DNA from: Bombiscardovia coagulans
Lineage (GTDB): Bacteria; Actinomycetota; Actinomycetes; Actinomycetales; Bifidobacteriaceae
DNA: 64,000 nt
Assembly: GCF_002259585.1 (NCBI RefSeq)
Contig: NZ_MWWS01000002.1
Coordinates: 62,001-126,000 of the forward strand
Reading direction: 5' to 3'
The notes beneath the pieces are model-generated. The model made no database searches. It worked only from the letters and a program-made list of their open reading frames with translations, and had not been told where the DNA came from. The position numbers and the translations under genes are program-made. This document shows positions 45,626-56,243 of this stretch, one piece after another; within the stretch, counting starts at the first letter, position 1, and each line of letters starts with the position of its first letter.

Positions 45626-46477
45626 CTATAACGCTTCTTCAAATAGCGATTGGACATTATTCCAGATTCTGCGAGTAACAACAGGATGGTTCATAGAATA
45701 CAGATGAATACCATCAACACCTTGAGACACTAGGTCACTGATTTGCTGAGAAGCATACACAATACCAGCCTCACATAGTGATTTCGGCTTATTCCCCCAT
45801 TTCTCAAGTAAGCGAGTAACCGCAGGAGGAATGCATGAACCACACGTTTCGCTCATATGACGCACCTGACCTGCTCTGGTGATTGGCATAATTCCAGCCT
45901 CTATCGGGACATCAATTCCAGCAGCACGAGCACGTCCTACAAAATTCATAAAATCTGAATTGTCATAAAACAATTGAGATATCAAATGCCCAGCACCTGC
46001 ATCAACTTTTTCTTTCAAATGACGAATGTCCTCTTCAACAGATAAAGCCTCTGGATGCGTTTCCGGATAGCAGGCAGCCATTATCAGAAAATCAGGTCTA
46101 GCTTCATGAACATATGTAATAAGGTCACAAGCATGCTGGTACACGCCTAAAGGTTCTTTACCATCCGTCCTATCCCCTCTGAGCAGTAACAGAGCCTTGA
46201 CACCAGCGCACTCAAACATGTCTAATGCTTCATCCACCGCGACTTGGTCAGCATACTGGGAGGTTAGGTGTGCAACTGTAGGAATTGCGTACTCTCCTCG
46301 TATGGTGGCACAAATTCGCGCAGTAGCTGTACGGTCTGCATACCGACCAGTACCATAAGTGACGGAAATAAAATCGGGATGCAAACTTTCCAAGCCGTCA
46401 AGGGTATCGTAAATAGTGCCTACTGTAGTGTTTCTCTTTGGCGGGAAGACTTCTAAGGAAAAGATAGGTGCATGCAT
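45626..46477 (-). CDS. metF: 5,10-methylenetetrahydrofolate reductase
   Basis: MetF supplies 5-methyl-THF for methionine synthesis using a flavin. The 283-residue protein has the family opening SLEVFPPKRN at 7-16 and the FAD-site segment ISQLFYDNSDFMNFV; the length is standard. It starts 32 bp after metE and is clearly its operon partner, metE first. The 236-bp gap down to glnE contains no supported gene. Confidence 0.95.
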   Translation of the reverse strand: MHAPIFSLEVFPPKRNTTVGTIYDTLDGLESLHPDFISVTYGTGRYADRTATARICATIRGEYAIPTVAHLTSQYADQVAVDEALDMFECAGVKALLLLRGDRTDGKEPLGVYQHACDLITYVHEARPDFLIMAACYPETHPEALSVEEDIRHLKEKVDAGAGHLISQLFYDNSDFMNFVGRARAAGIDVPIEAGIMPITRAGQVRHMSETCGSCIPPAVTRLLEKWGNKPKSLCEAGIVYASQQISDLVSQGVDGIHLYSMNHPVVTRRIWNNVQSLFEEAL

Positions 46478-46509
46478 CCTCGACCTCCCCTGGTTCTAAT
46501 AAGTCTGTG

Positions 46510-48819
46510 CTACTCAACTTCTGCACGCACACGGTGCGCTGCTGCTACCATATGTTCTATACTGGGCCATGCTTCTAGCTCAGATCTAGTCTTTAATCCA
46601 CAATCTGGATTAATCCATACTTTCGTAGGAGACATTTTCCGCAATATGAGCCTAATACGTTCTTCAATCTCAGATTGAGAAGGAATGCGTGGGGAATGTA
46701 TATCGTAGACACCAGGTCCTGCTTCAGTTTCAAAATGTGTTGCTTCTATGGCATCTAAAACCGTTAAGTCTGATCGAGAAGCTTCGAAAGAAATCACGTC
46801 GGCGTCCATAGCGTCTATATCTGAAATAATGTCGTTGAATTCTGAGTAACACATATGGGTGTGTATTTGGGTAGTAGCCTTTACCCCGGAGTGCACTAAG
46901 CGAAAGGCAGGAATAGCCCAATCCAAATATTTCTTATGCCAATCTGTATGTCGAAGTGGCAGTTTTTCCCTAAGGGCAGCTTCATCTATCTGAATAATGC
47001 GAATACCAGCAGCTTCTAAATCAAGTACTTCATCACGGATTGCTAATGCCAATTGCTGGGTTTGCTCTTGAGGACTGATGTCTTCACGGGGCCAGGACCA
47101 GTTGAAAATCGTCACTGGACCGGTAAGCATTCCTTTAACAAGACGTTTCGTACGAGACTGGGCATAGGCACTCCAGCGCACAGTCATAGGCTTTGATCTA
47201 GAAATATCACTCCATATTACCGGTGGTTTCACGCAACGAGTTCCATATGACTGAACCCACGCGTTCTGAGTAAAAAGGAATCCGTTGAGCTGTTGTCCGA
47301 AGTACTCGACCATGTCGTTACGCTCAAATTCGCCGTGCACTAAAACATCGATTCCGAGTTGTTCTTGCAGTTCTATGACGTGATCAATGCGCTGGGCAAT
47401 AAAGTGATTGTATTGATCACTATCGATTTCTCCTGTACTGAAACGAGCTCGTTCACTTCTTATTTCATTAGTCTGGGGGAAAGACCCAATCGTGGTAGTT
47501 GGTAGTATAGGCAGCCCGAGTCGTTGGCGCTGTATGGGTTGCCGACTTGAACGACTGGGCTGCCTGATATAGTCCTCGGGCTTGAGGCGTGCCAGACGGT
47601 TTTGAACAGCAACATCCGTACAAACTCGCTGTTCACTCCACAGCTTTTGATTAGCAGTAAGGAGGCTATCGTGCTGCCTCACAAGATTTCCCTCCTGTGT
47701 CAAGTATGCAAGATCGTGTAATTCTCCAAGTTTTTCAATAGCAAACGCTAGGTGGTCACGTACTTCAGGTGCAAGTTCGCTTTCTGCCTGCACGCTCAAA
47801 GGTACATGCAGCAGAGACGCAGATGTTGAGAGTACTAGGTTCGGCGTAAGTTCTTGCAGACTGTCTATCAGCTTAAGACTTTCTGTATAGTTGTTCTTCC
47901 ATATATTGCGGCCACTCACCACTCCAGCAACAATGCTGGTATCCTCATGTACACCGACTTGTTGTATAACAGCTAGATTATCCTCACCTCCTTCAACAAA
48001 ATCCAGTCCTATCGCATCAAAGCCCATATGAGTTACTACCTCGTAACAATCTGCTATGTGCCCAAAATAAGTCTGTATAAGCAATTGAATAGAACCACGA
48101 GTACTATGACGAGCAGGGAGAATATGGCTATACAACCCTCTCAAGAGATTGATGTCTTCTTCACCCTTGTCAAGAACTAAGTACGGTTCATCAAATTGCA
48201 CCCACGACGCTCCTAAATCGATGAAGCGTCGAATGACATGTGCGTATACATCACTAACGGCTTCAACTACTTGATCGTCGTATTTGATCTGTTCACCTCT
48301 AGGACCCCGAGTGAGTTTCAGGAAGGTATAGGGACCGATAAGCACCGGTTTAGTATGTATACCCAGAGCTTTCGCTTCTTGGAATTCATCGAACGGTTTA
48401 GAAGAACTCAGTGCTATGGTAGTGGAACTGTCCAGTTCAGGAACCAAGTAGTGATAGTTGGTGGTGAACCATTTTTTCATTGCTAAGGCAGTTACATCAC
48501 CTTGGCTGCCCTGGTAACCTCTTGCCATAGCAAAAAGTGTGTCTTCTTCATTAAGTCCCAAGTCTTGATAACGATTTGGAACAAGTCCTAACATAACAGC
48601 TGTATCGAGCATTTGGTCGTAATAACTGAAGTCATTGCTTGGTATGAGATCAATACCAGCTTCCGCTTGCAACCGCCAATGACGAGACCTGAGCTCTTGA
48701 GCTGTTGCACGAAGTGCTGCCACATTACTTTGACCCTTCCAGTAGCACTCAATAGCCTTCTTGAGCTCTCTTTGCGCACCGATGCGCGGGAACCCGACGA
48801 CAGAAGTAATGACGGACAT
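46510..48819 (-). CDS. metE: Cobalamin-independent methionine synthase
   Basis: MetE transfers the methyl group from 5-methyl-THF-triglutamate to homocysteine without B12. The 769-residue protein has both MetE halves; the C-terminal catalytic half carries the zinc ligands in [14 protein letters not shown] (His-x-Cys) and [18 protein letters not shown] precedes the ATG. A promoter with good -10/-35 spacing lies about 100 bp upstream. Dependence on MetE fits organisms that lack a B12 pathway. metF follows in the same operon. Confidence 0.97.
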   Translation of the reverse strand: MSVITSVVGFPRIGAQRELKKAIECYWKGQSNVAALRATAQELRSRHWRLQAEAGIDLIPSNDFSYYDQMLDTAVMLGLVPNRYQDLGLNEEDTLFAMARGYQGSQGDVTALAMKKWFTTNYHYLVPELDSSTTIALSSSKPFDEFQEAKALGIHTKPVLIGPYTFLKLTRGPRGEQIKYDDQVVEAVSDVYAHVIRRFIDLGASWVQFDEPYLVLDKGEEDINLLRGLYSHILPARHSTRGSIQLLIQTYFGHIADCYEVVTHMGFDAIGLDFVEGGEDNLAVIQQVGVHEDTSIVAGVVSGRNIWKNNYTESLKLIDSLQELTPNLVLSTSASLLHVPLSVQAESELAPEVRDHLAFAIEKLGELHDLAYLTQEGNLVRQHDSLLTANQKLWSEQRVCTDVAVQNRLARLKPEDYIRQPSRSSRQPIQRQRLGLPILPTTTIGSFPQTNEIRSERARFSTGEIDSDQYNHFIAQRIDHVIELQEQLGIDVLVHGEFERNDMVEYFGQQLNGFLFTQNAWVQSYGTRCVKPPVIWSDISRSKPMTVRWSAYAQSRTKRLVKGMLTGPVTIFNWSWPREDISPQEQTQQLALAIRDEVLDLEAAGIRIIQIDEAALREKLPLRHTDWHKKYLDWAIPAFRLVHSGVKATTQIHTHMCYSEFNDIISDIDAMDADVISFEASRSDLTVLDAIEATHFETEAGPGVYDIHSPRIPSQSEIEERIRLILRKMSPTKVWINPDCGLKTRSELEAWPSIEHMVAAAHRVRAEVE

Positions 48820-48917
48820 AAACCCTCCAAGCTCTGCTCATGCAACTACCAGATAGACTAACAGCGACAAGGCAAATGAGGGTAATTGAGAGAATTGTAG
48901 TGTCGTCATAAATCGAA

Positions 48918-48946
48918 GTTATATGTTCCCAGGATGCACTGAGTAA
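48918..48946 (-). promoter_or_regulatory. Probable metE-metF promoter
   Basis: Leftward TTACTC (48941-48946) and TATAAC (48918-48923) are separated by 17 bases, giving a start near 48911 and a leader of about 90 bases. No SAM, T-box or B12 riboswitch fold is evident in the leader. Confidence 0.5.
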
Positions 48947-49017
48947 CCCTTGCATACCCTGTTGCGGTTGCAGGCTTACCTATAAGCCGGTTACATTAGC
49001 CACTTCCAGCACATACC

Positions 49018-49572
49018 TCAGACATGTTTGGGGCCAAACAAACCGAGGTACCTTGCATGGTGCAACTGCCAAGAGTTAAAAGGATCGTTACTTGCCAATA
49101 TGGCAACATTCGCAGGCGCCATACCCAAATCCAATAGGCCCACAGCCCCTTGGTCACTTTCGGCACTAGCAAGCAACTGAGCAGTCATGGACACGGTCGG
49201 CTCATGGGTTACTATCAATAACTCGTGTTCCTCGGGCTTAGAAGCCTCCAACAAATCGAAAACCGCTTGCGGTCCTTCCGCATATAAGCTTTCTTTATAC
49301 TCAACTTTTGGACCATCTCCGAATGACTCGAGCATCTGGTCCAACGTCTGTCTCGTTCTGCTAGCACCGGAACATGCAATACAGTCCGGTATAAGAGACA
49401 ATCGAGTTAAAGACTTCCCCATGGCTACTGCTTGTTTAAGGCCTAACGAACTCAAAGGTCTCATTCTATCTGTGCCCTGGCCAGCAGACTGAGCTTGCGC
49501 ATGCCTCATCAGCAATAATCTATAGGTATATTGCTTTGCATCTCGTGCCAAAGCTACGGCATCCACGACCAT
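49018..49572 (-). CDS. SixA-type phosphohistidine phosphatase (histidine phosphatase family)
   Basis: The 184-residue protein has the RHA active-site motif R23-H24-A25 in LLMRHAQAQ and a second catalytic His in IVTHEPTVS, the size and pattern of SixA-like phosphatases that dephosphorylate phosphohistidine. The substrate is unknown. It follows trmI by 63 bp in the same direction and may be co-transcribed with it. Confidence 0.85.
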   Translation of the reverse strand: MVVDAVALARDAKQYTYRLLLMRHAQAQSAGQGTDRMRPLSSLGLKQAVAMGKSLTRLSLIPDCIACSGASRTRQTLDQMLESFGDGPKVEYKESLYAEGPQAVFDLLEASKPEEHELLIVTHEPTVSMTAQLLASAESDQGAVGLLDLGMAPANVAILASNDPFNSWQLHHARYLGLFGPKHV

Positions 49573-49635
49573 GTGTTCTCCTTCATTCTACGTCTGGCAT
49601 GTCCTTAACTTCTACGACAAAGATAAGCCAGTCTC

Positions 49636-50793
49636 TCATTCAAGATTACCAGCCCTTACCTGCTGCTCTTGATGTTGCAAGTCGCGCAAAACCTTGCGCA
49701 ATTTACGGTCAGAGATATCTCTCAACTCCAACTGAGCAAGACTTGCATCATCCGAAGGAACATGCTGACTATCACTGTCATCAGAGCGGTTATCAATATC
49801 AGCATACGTATCTTTCGCAGCATGATTGCGTCGGCGCAAAGCTGTGTTGTCAGCAGCCATAGCTCGTGAAACTAAGAGAAAACCGGTGTGCCCGATCATC
49901 TCATGCTGAGGGCGAACTGCTAACCCGTCACTCTTCCATGAACGTTCAAAGGTTTCAAGAATTTCTGGTTCTGTCCACATACAACTTGCACGAAGGGCTT
50001 CAGATAGTCGACTCAACTGTGTTGTTGTCGTGACATACGCTGTGAAAACACCACCGGGTGCGAGAACCTGCCAAGCGGCACTGATCCTGTTCCAAGGATC
50101 CAGCATGTCTAGTACAACCCGATCGAAACTATGAACAGGCAAGTTCATGACGACCTGGTCGAAACTTCCAACCAGCAGCTCCCACCAGGATGGTTTACCT
50201 CCGAAATAGACTGTGGCATTGCCCTCTGCTACACGCGCGAATTCAGGCCTTATTTCCACAGTAGTTACTGAGCCTTCTGCACCAACCGCATCCAAAAGTG
50301 CTATACTCATCGCACCCGAGCCTGCACCTGATTCCAATACACGCATTCCCGAACGAATATCTCCTATTGACAGCACCTGGGCGATATCTTTGGGGTACAT
50401 AATTTGCGCACCGCGAGGCATAGAAAGGATAAAATCATTCAGTCTCGGCCTCATCAGAGTGAATTGCCAGCCACCCTGAGATCTAGCAGCTTTCCATGGT
50501 TTTCTTTGTAAGTCCCGCTCTTGGACGTATAGTGCTTCCTCTGGCTTAGGACTGTCTCGAGAGACGTTCACAGCATTTTCAGATTGATCTTGTACAGTCT
50601 GTAATTCCTGCGCCGATAGAGTAGTAACTATTGATCCTTCTTCTTGCCCTATGAGCCTGTCATGAGCCAAAAACCCACGATGAGTCTGAGTAACCGCCCC
50701 AACCTCCAACATAAGAGTGAGCATTTTACCTTTTCGATCTGTCAGCTGGACTTTTTCGCCAGCACGCACTGGTCCTCGTCTCACTCGTAACAC
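49636..50793 (-). CDS. tRNA (adenine-N1)-methyltransferase, TrmI/Gcd14 family
   Basis: TrmI methylates A58 in the T loop of tRNA. The 385-residue protein has the SAM motif RVLESGAGSGAMSIALL at 151-167, the preceding IMYPKDIAQVLSIGDI and the VVLDMLDPWNRIS motif. It is about 100 residues longer than the mycobacterial enzyme, owing to a Gln/Ser/Glu-rich insertion near 60-105 and a polar C-terminal tail (about 335-385). In many actinobacteria trmI sits next to the Pup-proteasome genes (arc/mpa, dop, pup); none is next to it here. Confidence 0.88.
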   Translation of the reverse strand: MLRVRRGPVRAGEKVQLTDRKGKMLTLMLEVGAVTQTHRGFLAHDRLIGQEEGSIVTTLSAQELQTVQDQSENAVNVSRDSPKPEEALYVQERDLQRKPWKAARSQGGWQFTLMRPRLNDFILSMPRGAQIMYPKDIAQVLSIGDIRSGMRVLESGAGSGAMSIALLDAVGAEGSVTTVEIRPEFARVAEGNATVYFGGKPSWWELLVGSFDQVVMNLPVHSFDRVVLDMLDPWNRISAAWQVLAPGGVFTAYVTTTTQLSRLSEALRASCMWTEPEILETFERSWKSDGLAVRPQHEMIGHTGFLLVSRAMAADNTALRRRNHAAKDTYADIDNRSDDSDSQHVPSDDASLAQLELRDISDRKLRKVLRDLQHQEQQVRAGNLE

Positions 50794-51102
50794 TCCCCTA
50801 ATCTACATCGCAAAAAATGGAAAAATACCGATCAAGGTACCGGGCTTTTTATGGTGCATCCGCAACCGAGAGTTATCACCTAGGAAAAGGAAAACTACTT
50901 TGGAAAGCTCGAAGTACTCTCACATCAGCCACTTGATCTCAGCACAGCCCTTTTACCAACAGCTATCTATCGCATAAAAAAGAGCAGTTTCTCAGCTCAG
51001 TCCACGGTATGAAAGCCGGCAAGAAACTGCCCCTGCGTGCTCACAAATGGGGCTTTATAAAAACGCATCTATTACACACGACATGCCCCAAAAAAGACAA
51101 AC
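50794..51102. other. Intergenic region between trmI and the small membrane protein
   Basis: A 309-bp spacer between genes of the same direction. It holds a good leftward intrinsic terminator (50976-51030) that ends the upstream gene, and presumably the trmI promoter. No small gene is supported. Confidence 0.6.
50976..51030 (-). terminator. Intrinsic terminator
   Basis: Read leftward, GCAGTTTCT (51030-51022) pairs with AGAAACTGC (50992-50984) around a 29-base loop, followed by CTTTTTT (A-run at 50976-50981 on the plus strand). It lies 73 bp beyond the stop of the small membrane protein gene. Confidence 0.75.
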
Positions 51103-51558
51103 TCAGACAGCCGTACCGTAAGAGTCTAGCCGAGGATTTTCCTTATAGGAGCCTCCTACGAAGAAAAGACTCAGCACACCAACTATGAACACTGCGCTTA
51201 TCGTCACAATAGCCCACATGGGAAGATTAGGGATCCACATGACTACTAAGAAAGCAATAGCTGACAAAACAATCAACGTCCAGCTCACAAAGCGGAACCA
51301 CTGCTTCACACTCCGCGGCTTATGTGACAGCTTAGCATCGTTCAGATTGGGATTTACGGCAGTACTATAGGTCACATCGTGATGTCCAGATGGTTTCCAT
51401 TCACCATTGTCTCCATTTGCGAGACGACGTGCCTTGTCCTGTAGAGAACTCTCATCGACCACACCCCTACGACTCTTCATTGATCCACGAGCATACGGGC
51501 CTCGCCCTTCTTGTTGAGCACTCTTCGCCTGCGCCCGACGTTCAGCACGATTCGACAT
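51103..51558 (-). CDS. Small two-helix membrane protein of unknown function
   Basis: I do not recognise a named family. The start at 51558 follows GGAGG at five bases; an upstream ATG nine codons earlier lacks that. The 151-residue protein has a basic, disordered N-terminal half (many Arg, Ala, Gln), then two membrane helices (about 84-106 and 110-133) and a short tail ending NPRLDSYGTAV. The arrangement suggests an N-in, C-in hairpin in the membrane. It is followed by an intrinsic terminator, so it may be a single-gene unit. Confidence 0.7.
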   Translation of the reverse strand: MSNRAERRAQAKSAQQEGRGPYARGSMKSRRGVVDESSLQDKARRLANGDNGEWKPSGHHDVTYSTAVNPNLNDAKLSHKPRSVKQWFRFVSWTLIVLSAIAFLVVMWIPNLPMWAIVTISAVFIVGVLSLFFVGGSYKENPRLDSYGTAV

Positions 51559-51730
51559 TCCTGCCTCCATGATTTGCTTCCACAACTAATAACGCATACA
51601 TTTTCATCAGTGATGATGACACTTGCAAAAAAGCAGACGCTATCTTTACCGGTATCCATGCTAACCGAAGCTCTTGTCAGAGCAAATCGGACAACATCAT
51701 CAGCAGCACCTGCTTCAATATAGGCACAAC

Positions 51731-53107
51731 CTATACACCATTAGTTACCAGATCAAGAACTTGAGCTATCAAGTCGTCATTAAGGAGACGCCCTTTACGC
51801 GTAGCTACTATTCGACCACCACTTACAAGAGCTAGATCATGAGATACTGCAGGCACAAAATCAGCCTCCGCCCAAACGTGACCACTTACTGCACTAAGCT
51901 GCTTCAATGAAAGACCTTCACGAAGACGTAAACCAAGCATAACTGTTTCCTCAATGTCCTCTACAAGGGTGATCGCTTCTCCACCACCCCAAGGCACTTC
52001 CCCAGCTTGTACTGCTTGCGCCCAGACCTTTGGGTGTGCTATATCCCAGGCCCTAATAGGTGCTATAGAGCAAAACTCTGGGCTCGGCTTAGTCAGAGCA
52101 GCTAACGGAGTATAAGCTGACGCAGATGTCTGCGTGCTTGACTGCTCAGAGTCTTGGGCTTGGCTTGTTGTCCTCCAAATCGTTTGCTTCGAACTTCCTC
52201 GTATAAGGCCTTTCTCTACAGCAAACGCCACACGATTGTAGTGCGAATGCGCACCAGGTCCAATCCCTGCCCAATCGATATTGCGCCAGTAGCCTACATT
52301 ATGCCGTGACTCTTGCCCGGGACATGCCCAGTTTGAAATTTCATACCAGCCTAACCCAGCCTGCGTAAGCATATCATCAACAAGCTCGTATTTAGCAGCC
52401 TCATCATCGTCGTCAGGCCCTTTCAATTGTCCTCTAGTAACCTGACGCCCCATTTTTGTGGTCGGCTCGAGAGTCAAAGCATATGCAGAAATATGTTGAA
52501 CTTCGAGATCTAATGCAGCCTGTACGCTTCGCTGCCAATCATCTAAACTCTCACCAGGGGTCCCATAAATCAAATCAACACTTGAGCGTAGACCCTGCCG
52601 CTGAGCGGCCCGCACGTTCGTAGTTACGTTTTCTGGAGTATGGGTCCTATCAAGCGTAGCTAGCACATGAGGGACTGCTGACTGCATCCCGAATGAGATG
52701 CGGGTAAAACCACCATCCGCCAACTGAGCTAAATACTGTTCATCAACGGTATCGGGATTCGCTTCCGTTGTTACTTCGGCTCCATACTCTAGGCCCCACA
52801 ATTCTTCTGCTGCTTTGACCATACGAATCAAATCAGCAGCAGGAAGGATTGTCGGCGTACCCCCGCCAAAAAAGATACTGGAGAGAGCTGGTTCCTCTAT
52901 TCCATGTATCTGTTGCCAATCATGAACCAAACGCATTTCCGCTATAGCCAGATTGGCATAATTACTACGACTAGCACCTCCACCCATATCGGTAGCCGTA
53001 TAGGTATTAAAATCACAGTATCCGCATCGTTTCAAGCAAAATGGTACATGAATGTACAGTTCAAACGGTACTCGTGCTTGAACTGTACGATTAATACTTG
53101 CGTCCAT
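51731..53107 (-). CDS. hemW: Radical SAM protein HemW (coproporphyrinogen III oxidase-like)
   Basis: HemW is a radical SAM protein that acts as a heme chaperone, not as an authentic coproporphyrinogen oxidase. The 458-residue protein has the CxxxCxxC cluster at C24, C28 and C31 (FCLKRCGYC), the SAM-site GGGTPT and the HemW hallmark HNVGYWRNIDWAGIGPGAHS. An extra 50-60 residues (about 297-355), rich in Ser, Thr and Gln, interrupt the C-terminal part. The neighbouring lepA (150-bp gap) matches the common lepA-hemW order. A role in an organism probably without heme is unclear. Confidence 0.93.
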   Translation of the reverse strand: MDASINRTVQARVPFELYIHVPFCLKRCGYCDFNTYTATDMGGGASRSNYANLAIAEMRLVHDWQQIHGIEEPALSSIFFGGGTPTILPAADLIRMVKAAEELWGLEYGAEVTTEANPDTVDEQYLAQLADGGFTRISFGMQSAVPHVLATLDRTHTPENVTTNVRAAQRQGLRSSVDLIYGTPGESLDDWQRSVQAALDLEVQHISAYALTLEPTTKMGRQVTRGQLKGPDDDDEAAKYELVDDMLTQAGLGWYEISNWACPGQESRHNVGYWRNIDWAGIGPGAHSHYNRVAFAVEKGLIRGSSKQTIWRTTSQAQDSEQSSTQTSASAYTPLAALTKPSPEFCSIAPIRAWDIAHPKVWAQAVQAGEVPWGGGEAITLVEDIEETVMLGLRLREGLSLKQLSAVSGHVWAEADFVPAVSHDLALVSGGRIVATRKGRLLNDDLIAQVLDLVTNGV

Positions 53108-53181
53108 ACAGACACCTCATTTATTGGCAGCAGGGTATGCTGCTGTTCGCAGTACACTGCTGCTCGTCGATTTTAAGAAAT

Positions 53182-53208
53182 GGGAAAGTGAAATGAATAG
53201 CACTTCCC
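53182..53208 (-). terminator. Hairpin after lepA
   Basis: GGGAAAGTG on the plus strand faces CACTTCCC with a ten-base loop and a bulge; read leftward it is followed by ATTTCTTAAAA. It lies about 50 bp past the lepA stop and probably weakens read-through into hemW. Confidence 0.4.
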
Positions 53209-53257
53209 AGTATTCATCAAAAGCAAGTTTCATATACATCGTAGCGGAGGGAGATGT

Positions 53258-55135
53258 TCACTCATTACTCTTTTTGGCCGCTCGGATCTTATCTTTAGAA
53301 TCACGATCTTCCGCATCACCAGTACTGAGAGCCGCAATGAACGCTTCCTGAGGCACTTCGACATGCCCTAGCATTTTCATACGCTTTTTACCGGCCTTTT
53401 GCTTTTCAAGCAGCTTACGCTTTCGTGTTATATCACCCCCGTAGCACTTTGCAAGCACATCTTTACGCAAGGCACGGATAGTTTCCCTAGCAATAATCCT
53501 GGAGCCTATAGCAGCCTGAATCGGTATCTCGAACTGCTGACGAGGAATGAGTTCGCGCAGTTTCTTAGTCATCATTACGCCATATGTATATGATTTTTCC
53601 TTGTGGACGATAGCACTGAAGGCGTCAATTTTATCGCCCTGAATAAGAATATCTACCTTAACCAGGTCTGCTGCCTGCTCGCCGTCTTCGTGGTAATCCA
53701 AACTTGCATAGCCCTTGGTTCGACTTTTCAGTTGGTCAAAGAAGTCAAACACTATTTCTGCAAGAGGCATGGTGTAGTGCATCTCAACGCGCTCAGGACT
53801 TAAGTATTCCATTGTTCCCATCTGCCCTCGATGGTCTTGGCAAAGGTCCATGACTGAGCCGATAAATTCTTTTGGGGTAATAATAGAGGCTGCAACTAGG
53901 GGTTCAACAATCTTTTTTACTTTGCCGTCGGGAAATTCACTCGGATTTTTCACTAAGTGCTGAGAACCATCTTCCATCGTAACCTTGTAGGTGACGTTCG
54001 GCGCTGTAGAGATAAGATCAAGGCCGAATTCCCGACTTAATCTTTCACTGACGATCTCCATATGTAGGAGTCCCAAAAAACCACAGCGGAAACCGAAACC
54101 TAATGCCACAGATGTTTCTGGCTCATAGACCAATGCAGCATCATTCAGCTTGAGCTTATCTAGAGCTTCACGCAGTTCAGGGAACTGCGCATTGTCCACA
54201 GGAAACAGTCCTGAATACACCATAGGTTGTGGATCACGATAACCAGGTAAAGGTTGCTCAGCTGGCAAGGTTTCGGTTGTAATAGTGTCGCCAACTTTTG
54301 ACTGAGCTACATCTTTTACACCGGTAATGACGTATCCAACTTCGCCAGCACCCAGCGCTTTGGTAGCTATCATATCCGGACAAATAACGCCAAGTTCTCC
54401 TGGATCATGCACCGTGCCTAAACTCATCATTCGGATTTTTTGGCGGGCTTTCAATTCCCCATCAACCATTCGTATATAGGTAACTATCCCTCGATACGGA
54501 TCGTAGACTGAATCGAAGATGAGTGCACGAACTGGAGCTTGAGATTGCCCATGAGGGGGTGGGACTTCATCGACAATTTGATTAAGTAACTCCCGAATCC
54601 CTTCACCAGTTTTTCCTGATACTCGCAAAACATCGTCAGGTGAGCACCCTAATAAGTTGGCAATTTCAGCTGCGTGACGGTCAGGATCAGCGCTAGGTAA
54701 ATCAATCTTATTGAGCACCGGTATGATAGTAAGATCATGCTCAATTGCCATATATAAGTTAGAAAGCGTCTGAGCTTCGATACCTTGTGTTGCATCTACC
54801 AGCAGGACCGCGCCCTCACACGCTTCAAGTGCACGAGAAACTTCATATGTAAAATCAACGTGACCTGGGGTATCAATCATGCCCAGCGTATACTCAGTTC
54901 CATCCTTCACCCATGGCACTCTAACTGCCTGTGATTTGATAGTAATACCACGCTCTTGTTCGATGTCCATGCGATCGAGGAATTGGTCATGCATATCTCT
55001 TTGCGAGACCACCCCACTCAGCTGAAGAACACGATCAGCTACCGTTGACTTACCATGGTCAATATGCGCTATTATGCAAAAATTGCGGATAAGCGACTGC
55101 TGTGTGAATCCTGGCTGGTTTGTGTACGTAACCAC
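53258..55135 (-). CDS. lepA: Elongation factor 4 (LepA)
   Basis: EF4 is a ribosome-dependent GTPase linked to back-translocation and ribosome assembly. The 625-residue protein has G1 [10 protein letters not shown]3 DTPGH, G4 NKID and the EF-G-like domains, with the specific C-terminal LepA domain ([32 protein letters not shown] region) in place of domain IV. Translation begins at a GTG behind AGGAG. It is divergent from the GNAT gene. Confidence 0.97.
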   Translation of the reverse strand: MVTYTNQPGFTQQSLIRNFCIIAHIDHGKSTVADRVLQLSGVVSQRDMHDQFLDRMDIEQERGITIKSQAVRVPWVKDGTEYTLGMIDTPGHVDFTYEVSRALEACEGAVLLVDATQGIEAQTLSNLYMAIEHDLTIIPVLNKIDLPSADPDRHAAEIANLLGCSPDDVLRVSGKTGEGIRELLNQIVDEVPPPHGQSQAPVRALIFDSVYDPYRGIVTYIRMVDGELKARQKIRMMSLGTVHDPGELGVICPDMIATKALGAGEVGYVITGVKDVAQSKVGDTITTETLPAEQPLPGYRDPQPMVYSGLFPVDNAQFPELREALDKLKLNDAALVYEPETSVALGFGFRCGFLGLLHMEIVSERLSREFGLDLISTAPNVTYKVTMEDGSQHLVKNPSEFPDGKVKKIVEPLVAASIITPKEFIGSVMDLCQDHRGQMGTMEYLSPERVEMHYTMPLAEIVFDFFDQLKSRTKGYASLDYHEDGEQAADLVKVDILIQGDKIDAFSAIVHKEKSYTYGVMMTKKLRELIPRQQFEIPIQAAIGSRIIARETIRALRKDVLAKCYGGDITRKRKLLEKQKAGKKRMKMLGHVEVPQEAFIAALSTGDAEDRDSKDKIRAAKKSNE

Positions 55136-55348
55136 CGGGCTCCTCTCCTCCAGACTTCTTAGAAGGCAATCCTATCTCTAACCCTAGGCTTTGAGTATGG
55201 AAAGACAGACTAATAATATCTAGCAGGTGAGGAAATTGAGCATGTTGTACTGGTATAGCAAGGCACTAACATCACTTCATCATCGTCAAGAACAATTTAT
55301 TTCCTCAACAGGCTTATAATGAGGCTGCATATAAAGTAAGGAGCACCC

Positions 55349-55894
55349 ATGAGACTGCGGCCATATCGGAAGCACGAGGACGACGCCCGGCTTATTGAAC
55401 TGGTCCGTGAAAGCACGGATAGCTGCGATAGTGCGTTAAAACCCGATGATTATAGGCTCATGATCAGCAATCGCTTAGCCCACGAACTCGAAGCTATCGA
55501 TTCAGACACTTCTACTACGATTATCGTTGCTGTTGCAGACGACTCAAATGAAATTACTCAATTAGCCAACAGCAGTGATATGTCTGGGGGGAAAGCCAGT
55601 AATATCGTCGGTTTCATCAAACTGGATATAGTACCAAACGCTGTCAGCACCCGACCTGAAGGTCGTATCAGCAACTTATGCGTCAGCAAGGCTTTTGAGA
55701 CCGACAAAATCAGTGAAGTCCTCATCCAGGAAGCTCACCATTGGGCGCAAAGAAATGGCGTGTACCGATTGACAATACAATTGTCAGCGAGTGATGAAAG
55801 TGCCATGTCTTTATACGAACAGTTCCATTTCCAAGTTGCTTCGGTGATAATGGATTTGTCTTGCGCACAGCCAGAATTACAAAAGCGTCAGTGA
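55349..55894 (+). CDS. GNAT family N-acetyltransferase
   Basis: The 181-residue protein shows the GNAT pattern: LRPYRKHEDDARLIELVRES at the N-terminus, a central ISNLCVSKAF strand, and the C-terminal segment MSLYEQFHFQVASVIM typical of RimI-like acetyltransferases. The acetyl-CoA loop is weak (FETDKISEVLI in place of a clear RGxGxG). Its leader has a perfect TATAAT (55315-55320) and AAGGAGCACCC before the ATG. The substrate is unknown. Confidence 0.75.
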   Translation: MRLRPYRKHEDDARLIELVRESTDSCDSALKPDDYRLMISNRLAHELEAIDSDTSTTIIVAVADDSNEITQLANSSDMSGGKASNIVGFIKLDIVPNAVSTRPEGRISNLCVSKAFETDKISEVLIQEAHHWAQRNGVYRLTIQLSASDESAMSLYEQFHFQVASVIMDLSCAQPELQKRQ

Positions 55895-55923
55895 TTAAAC
55901 TTTTCGTGACCACATGGTAGACT
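55895..55923 (+). promoter_or_regulatory. Possible rpsT promoter
   Basis: TTAAAC (55895-55900) and TAGACT (55918-55923) are 17 bases apart in the 74-bp gap before rpsT. The match is moderate. Confidence 0.35.
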
Positions 55924-55968
55924 TAGATTCCGTCTGTACAGATATCGCATATGTCGTTTGGAGTAACA

Positions 55969-56229
55969 TTGGCTAACATTAAATCACAGAAAAAGCGCGT
56001 TCGTACGAATGAAGCAGCACATCTTCGTAACAAGGAAGTCAAGAGCGCCATCAAGACTTCTATCCGAACTGTTCGCAAGGCAATTAACGATGGAGACAGA
56101 GAGGGTGCACAGTCCGCATTTGCTGTTGCTGCTCGCCGTCTCGATAAGGCTGCAGGCAAGGGCGTCATTCATCGCAACCAAGCCGCTAATCGTAAATCAG
56201 GCTTGGCATCTGCAATTAACGCCATGTGA
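55969..56229 (+). CDS. rpsT: 30S ribosomal protein S20
   Basis: S20 is a primary binder of 16S rRNA. The TTG at 55969, behind GGAG at five bases, gives the normal opening (L/M)ANIKSQKKRVRTNE and an 86-residue, very basic three-helix protein; an in-frame ATG six codons earlier would add an atypical MSFGVT. A TTG start in rpsT recalls the E. coli gene, where a weak start allows autoregulation. It ends at a long perfect hairpin. Confidence 0.95.
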   Translation: MANIKSQKKRVRTNEAAHLRNKEVKSAIKTSIRTVRKAINDGDREGAQSAFAVAARRLDKAAGKGVIHRNQAANRKSGLASAINAM

Positions 56230-56243
56230 TTAGTTCTGAACAT

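Noticed and set aside
45499-45681. 60-codon leftward frame in the glnE-metF gap
   Set aside because: It overlaps the end of metF in another frame and has no recognisable features or ribosome-binding site.
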